A DNA stretch of 5,671 nt, taken from Deltaproteobacteria bacterium. Lineage in GTDB: Bacteria > Desulfobacterota > Desulfobacteria > Desulfobacterales > B30-G6. The number at the start of each line of letters is the position of its first letter. Within the stretch, counting starts at the first letter, position 1. The stretch covers positions 1 to 5,671 of the forward strand of contig QMMS01000304.1 of NCBI GenBank assembly GCA_003647375.1, given 5' to 3'. Below are positions 4,502 to 5,671 of the stretch, one piece after another. Position numbers and translations under genes: made by a program. The notes below the pieces were generated by a model that worked only from the letters and a program-made list of their open reading frames with translations, did not search any database and had not been told where the DNA came from.

Positions 4502-4723
4502 CTACCTCAAAAAATCTTCCAGTTCGATACCTGCTTGTTTCAGAATAGCTCTCAATGTTCCCTCAGGCATGTCGCCGGGGTGATTGGGGATGGTGGTATA
4601 GCGGTTGGTTTGCTCATTGTACCAGATCTCATGGCTTCCGCTCGCCTGGCGGTCAAACACGAAGCCGAATGCTTTAAGGCGCTTGACGATCCGGCGATAT
4701 TTAAAACCTGATAGCCGTCCCAT
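4502..4723 (-). CDS. hicA: HicA-family mRNA interferase toxin (module 2)
   Basis: A 73-residue HicA-family RNase. FKYRRIVKRLKAFGFVFDRQ leads to the active-site signature GSHEIW with catalytic His31, followed by RYTTIPNHPGDMPEGTLRAI and the final helix KQAGIELEDFL. All family landmarks are present, so it appears functional. It is clearly not a copy of the module-1 toxin: they share only the family signature, and this gene is less AT-rich. The ATG at 4723 lies one base after the hicB-2 stop (TGA-C-ATG) without a Shine-Dalgarno, which implies translational coupling. The order is again antitoxin then toxin. Downstream it runs into the D2 remnant after about ten bases, with no terminator seen. Confidence 0.9.
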   Translation of the reverse strand: MGRLSGFKYRRIVKRLKAFGFVFDRQASGSHEIWYNEQTNRYTTIPNHPGDMPEGTLRAILKQAGIELEDFLR

Positions 4724-4724
4724 G

Positions 4725-4955
4725 TCAGGCGTTTACAATCAACGGATAGTCAAATGAATCGGCAATCCTTGCAAGATTTAGGTCTCCAGAACGCTGCATC
4801 CTTGCCTCGATCAACTTGCGGGCAACATCACGGGCAATCTCAAGAGCTTCAGTGGCTGTTCGTCCCTGGGCCACGAGTCCTTGAACATCATCCGAAGTTG
4901 CCAGATACATGCCCTCAGGCAGCTTCTCAATATGAATATTTAGAATTTTTTCCAT
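4725..4955 (-). CDS. hicB: HicB-like antitoxin (module 2)
   Basis: A 76-residue protein placed directly before hicA. NIHIEKLPEGMYLATSDDVQ, GLVAQGRTATEALEIARDVA and RKLIEA give the beta-hairpin, the L-V-A-x-G turn and the long helix of the short HicB (HicB_like/DUF1902-type) antitoxins that cap HicA. The C-terminal 20 residues show no recognisable DNA-binding domain, as in module 1. The ATG at 4955 has AGGTG (4960-4964) four bases upstream. A good promoter lies 46-74 bases upstream. Family membership rests on pattern and on the adjacent HicA; the precise subfamily is less certain. Confidence 0.85.
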   Translation of the reverse strand: MEKILNIHIEKLPEGMYLATSDDVQGLVAQGRTATEALEIARDVARKLIEARMQRSGDLNLARIADSFDYPLIVNA

Positions 4956-5000
4956 ATTACACCTGTAAATGGGGTCATTAGTTCATCAAGCTCACGTTCT

Positions 5001-5029
5001 AATTTATCTCAATTATCTGAAAATATCAA
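5001..5029 (-). promoter_or_regulatory. Sigma-70-type promoter of hicBA module 2
   Basis: On the minus strand, TTGATA (5024-5029) and TAAATT (5001-5006) are spaced 17 bases apart, about 46 bases before the hicB-2 start. Five of six and four of six positions match consensus. The surrounding 4980-5040 stretch is AT-rich and otherwise empty. Confidence 0.5.
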
Positions 5030-5043
5030 ATATAATAACGTTG

Positions 5044-5090
5044 GTGCAGAGCGTGCACAACAAAACCTTTGCACAGCTTCCCAGAATCGA
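5044..5090 (+). repeat. Repeat E, copy 2
   Basis: GTGCAGAGCGTGCACAACA, AAACCTTTGCACAGCTTCCC and AGAATCGA align with 4025-4072, including the opening dyad. The two copies are in direct orientation on either side of A4, C4, D2 and hicBA-2. Confidence 0.7.
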
Positions 5091-5098
5091 ACTGTTAC

Positions 5099-5160
5099 AG
5101 AGATCAGAAGTCAGAAGTTAGGGCAGGAAACAGTGACCAGAGATCGGTGGTCATTTCAGT
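5099..5160 (+). repeat. AGATCAGAAG-type degenerate short repeat tract
   Basis: AGAGATCAGAAGTCAGAAG and later CAGAGATCGGTGGTCA are variants of the motif seen near 1685 and 4110. The run continues as GGAGTACGGAGTAAGGAGAC to about 5190. No gene is seen from 5091 to 5199. Confidence 0.5.
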
Positions 5161-5199
5161 AGACAGTAAGGGAGTACGGAGTAAGGAGACAGGCACCTA

Positions 5200-5263
5200 T
5201 CATTTATTAAACAACTCAGAGTGAGAGACGGTTCTTTCTAAAAGTCGTATAATGAATGTTCAA
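5200..5263 (-). pseudogene. Collapsed YafQ-family toxin gene (both ends, no middle)
   Basis: Immediately after the dinJ relic, the frame ending at 5200 reads ERTVSHSELFNK and stop. This matches the C-terminus of YafQ toxins (ERTGTH..LF in E. coli) and the tail of the left-hand YafQ fragment (GTHSELFEK). At the other end, a TTG overlapping the dinJ stop (5263) begins LNIHYTT in a different frame, like the usual YafQ start (I-x-Y-T-T). If both readings are right, about 65 codons have been removed and only 64 bases are left of a roughly 270-base gene. The C-terminal match is reasonable; the seven-residue N-terminal match is weak on its own and is supported mainly by position. Confidence 0.5.
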
Positions 5264-5375
5264 CTATTTAACTCCTGAAATAATTCATCAATATTAGATA
5301 TGCTATGAAGCTCTTTCCCATTTTCAGATTTTTTCAGTGTGTTAGCGGTAAGGTTATTTGGAATTTTAATCAAAA
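5260..5375 (-). pseudogene. C-terminal fragment of a DinJ/RelB-family antitoxin
   Basis: The frame ending at stop 5260-5262 reads IKIPNNLTANTLKKSENGKE, then LHSISNIDELFQELNS. This is the classic C-terminal toxin-binding segment of DinJ antitoxins (PN.LT..T...SE.G...H......LF..L). The family's N-terminal ribbon-helix-helix DNA-binding half, about 50 residues, is missing. The frame stays open upstream through the hairpin at 5381-5401 to an ATG at 5409, giving a 49-codon ORF (MNYPAAELRGILL...), but those first residues are translated repeat. The ATG abuts the first base of the group II intron at 5410. The truncation therefore coincides with the hairpin and intron insertion site. A matching YafQ remnant follows directly, confirming the operon. 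Confidence 0.78.
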
Positions 5376-5380
5376 GAATT

Positions 5381-5401
5381 CCTCGCAGCTCTGCTGCGGG
5401 G
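5381..5401 (+). terminator. Terminator-like hairpin serving as probable intron target
   Basis: CCTCGCAG (5381-5388) pairs with CTGCGGGG (5394-5401), eight pairs including one wobble, around loop CTCTG. It is followed by TAGTTCAT and then the intron. No T-run follows, so true terminator activity is doubtful, but the position is what class C group II introns use as a target. Confidence 0.55.
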
Positions 5402-5409
5402 TAGTTCAT

Positions 5410-5671
5410 GTGCGCCTGGCATGGTGCACAATCCGAGCTTCCGGTGTTAGCCGGAAGTCATAAAACGCCCACCGTTACCGGACGGAAGGGCCACGCCAAC
5501 AAGGCAAGGGCAGTTTCCAGAAATGGGGCGTCCGGAGGAAGCATGAGGCAGAACCCATGTACGTAGCGAACAGCGAACCAACTATATGGCAGCGGGGAGG
5601 AGGTCGAGCATGCGTGGGAGTGCAAGACCGGATATCCGGTGAACCGAACCGAAGTGAAGTTGGGCGCGATA
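5410..5671 (+). mobile_element. Group II intron, 5' part (continues past the window)
   Basis: The sequence begins GTGCGCC, matching the bacterial group II 5' consensus GUGYG, and GC content jumps from the AT-rich flank. It folds readily into hairpins, e.g. CTTCCGG with CCGGAAG near 5439-5458. It contains long non-coding, domain I-like text with characteristic segments GTAGCGAACAGCGAACC and GGAGGAGGTCGAGC. No reading frame for the intron-encoded reverse transcriptase/maturase starts inside the window; it would be expected several hundred bases downstream in domain IV. The insertion point eight bases after a stem-loop suggests a class C (IIC) intron, but the class cannot be fixed from domain I alone. 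It is on the opposite strand to the disrupted dinJ gene, so splicing could not restore that gene. Confidence 0.85.

Noticed and set aside
4439..4981. Plus-strand open frames over hicBA module 2
   Set aside because: They lie antisense to the HicA and HicB genes, which have family motifs, a ribosome-binding site and an operon arrangement.

Overview
The window looks like an accessory, recombination-prone stretch of a Gram-negative chromosome. Strain-level identity is not visible. The mix of HicBA, MntA/HepT, TacAT and DinJ/YafQ modules with many degenerate hairpin repeats of the 'CACAAAGG..CGAAGGACGC' kind fits an environmental bacterium such as a Desulfobacterota (deltaproteobacterial) lineage, but that is a low-confidence inference.

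Every gene or gene relic I can name lies on the minus strand, and nearly all belong to toxin-antitoxin (TA) systems. Intact modules: a HicB/HicA pair (491-903), the MntA-type nucleotidyltransferase antitoxin (1287-1580), a DUF1778/GNAT (TacA/TacT) pair (3107-3894) and a second HicB/HicA pair (4502-4955). Broken modules: the C-terminal half of a YafQ toxin (197-337), a HepT (HEPN) toxin gene with its middle deleted (1094-1290), a 30-codon ORF that looks like the two ends of a ParE toxin joined in frame (2872-2964), and a DinJ antitoxin tail followed by a collapsed YafQ toxin (5200-5375). There is also a GxxExxY-protein tail (2078-2230) and two copies of one short 3' coding remnant (D1, D2).

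Between these genes lie at least five families of diverged, same-orientation repeats (called A to F here). A copies lie on both sides of the hicBA-1/mntA-hepT block and of tacAT. E copies lie on both sides of hicBA-2. The C family holds a hairpin whose paired bases co-vary between copies. Much of 1617-2870 and 3970-4410 is built from these repeats and has no intact gene.

The right end (5410 to the edge) is the 5' part of a group II intron, inserted eight bases after a terminator-like hairpin that also cuts off the DinJ remnant. Its reverse transcriptase and 3' end would lie outside the window.

Working picture: a TA 'graveyard' in which repeat-bounded modules come and go. In three toxin genes the interior is lost while both ends remain, and in the clearest case (mntA/hepT) the antitoxin gene is still open. 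I see no clearly new effector system. The repeat-bounded arrangement and the recurring toxin-interior deletions are the parts most worth following.
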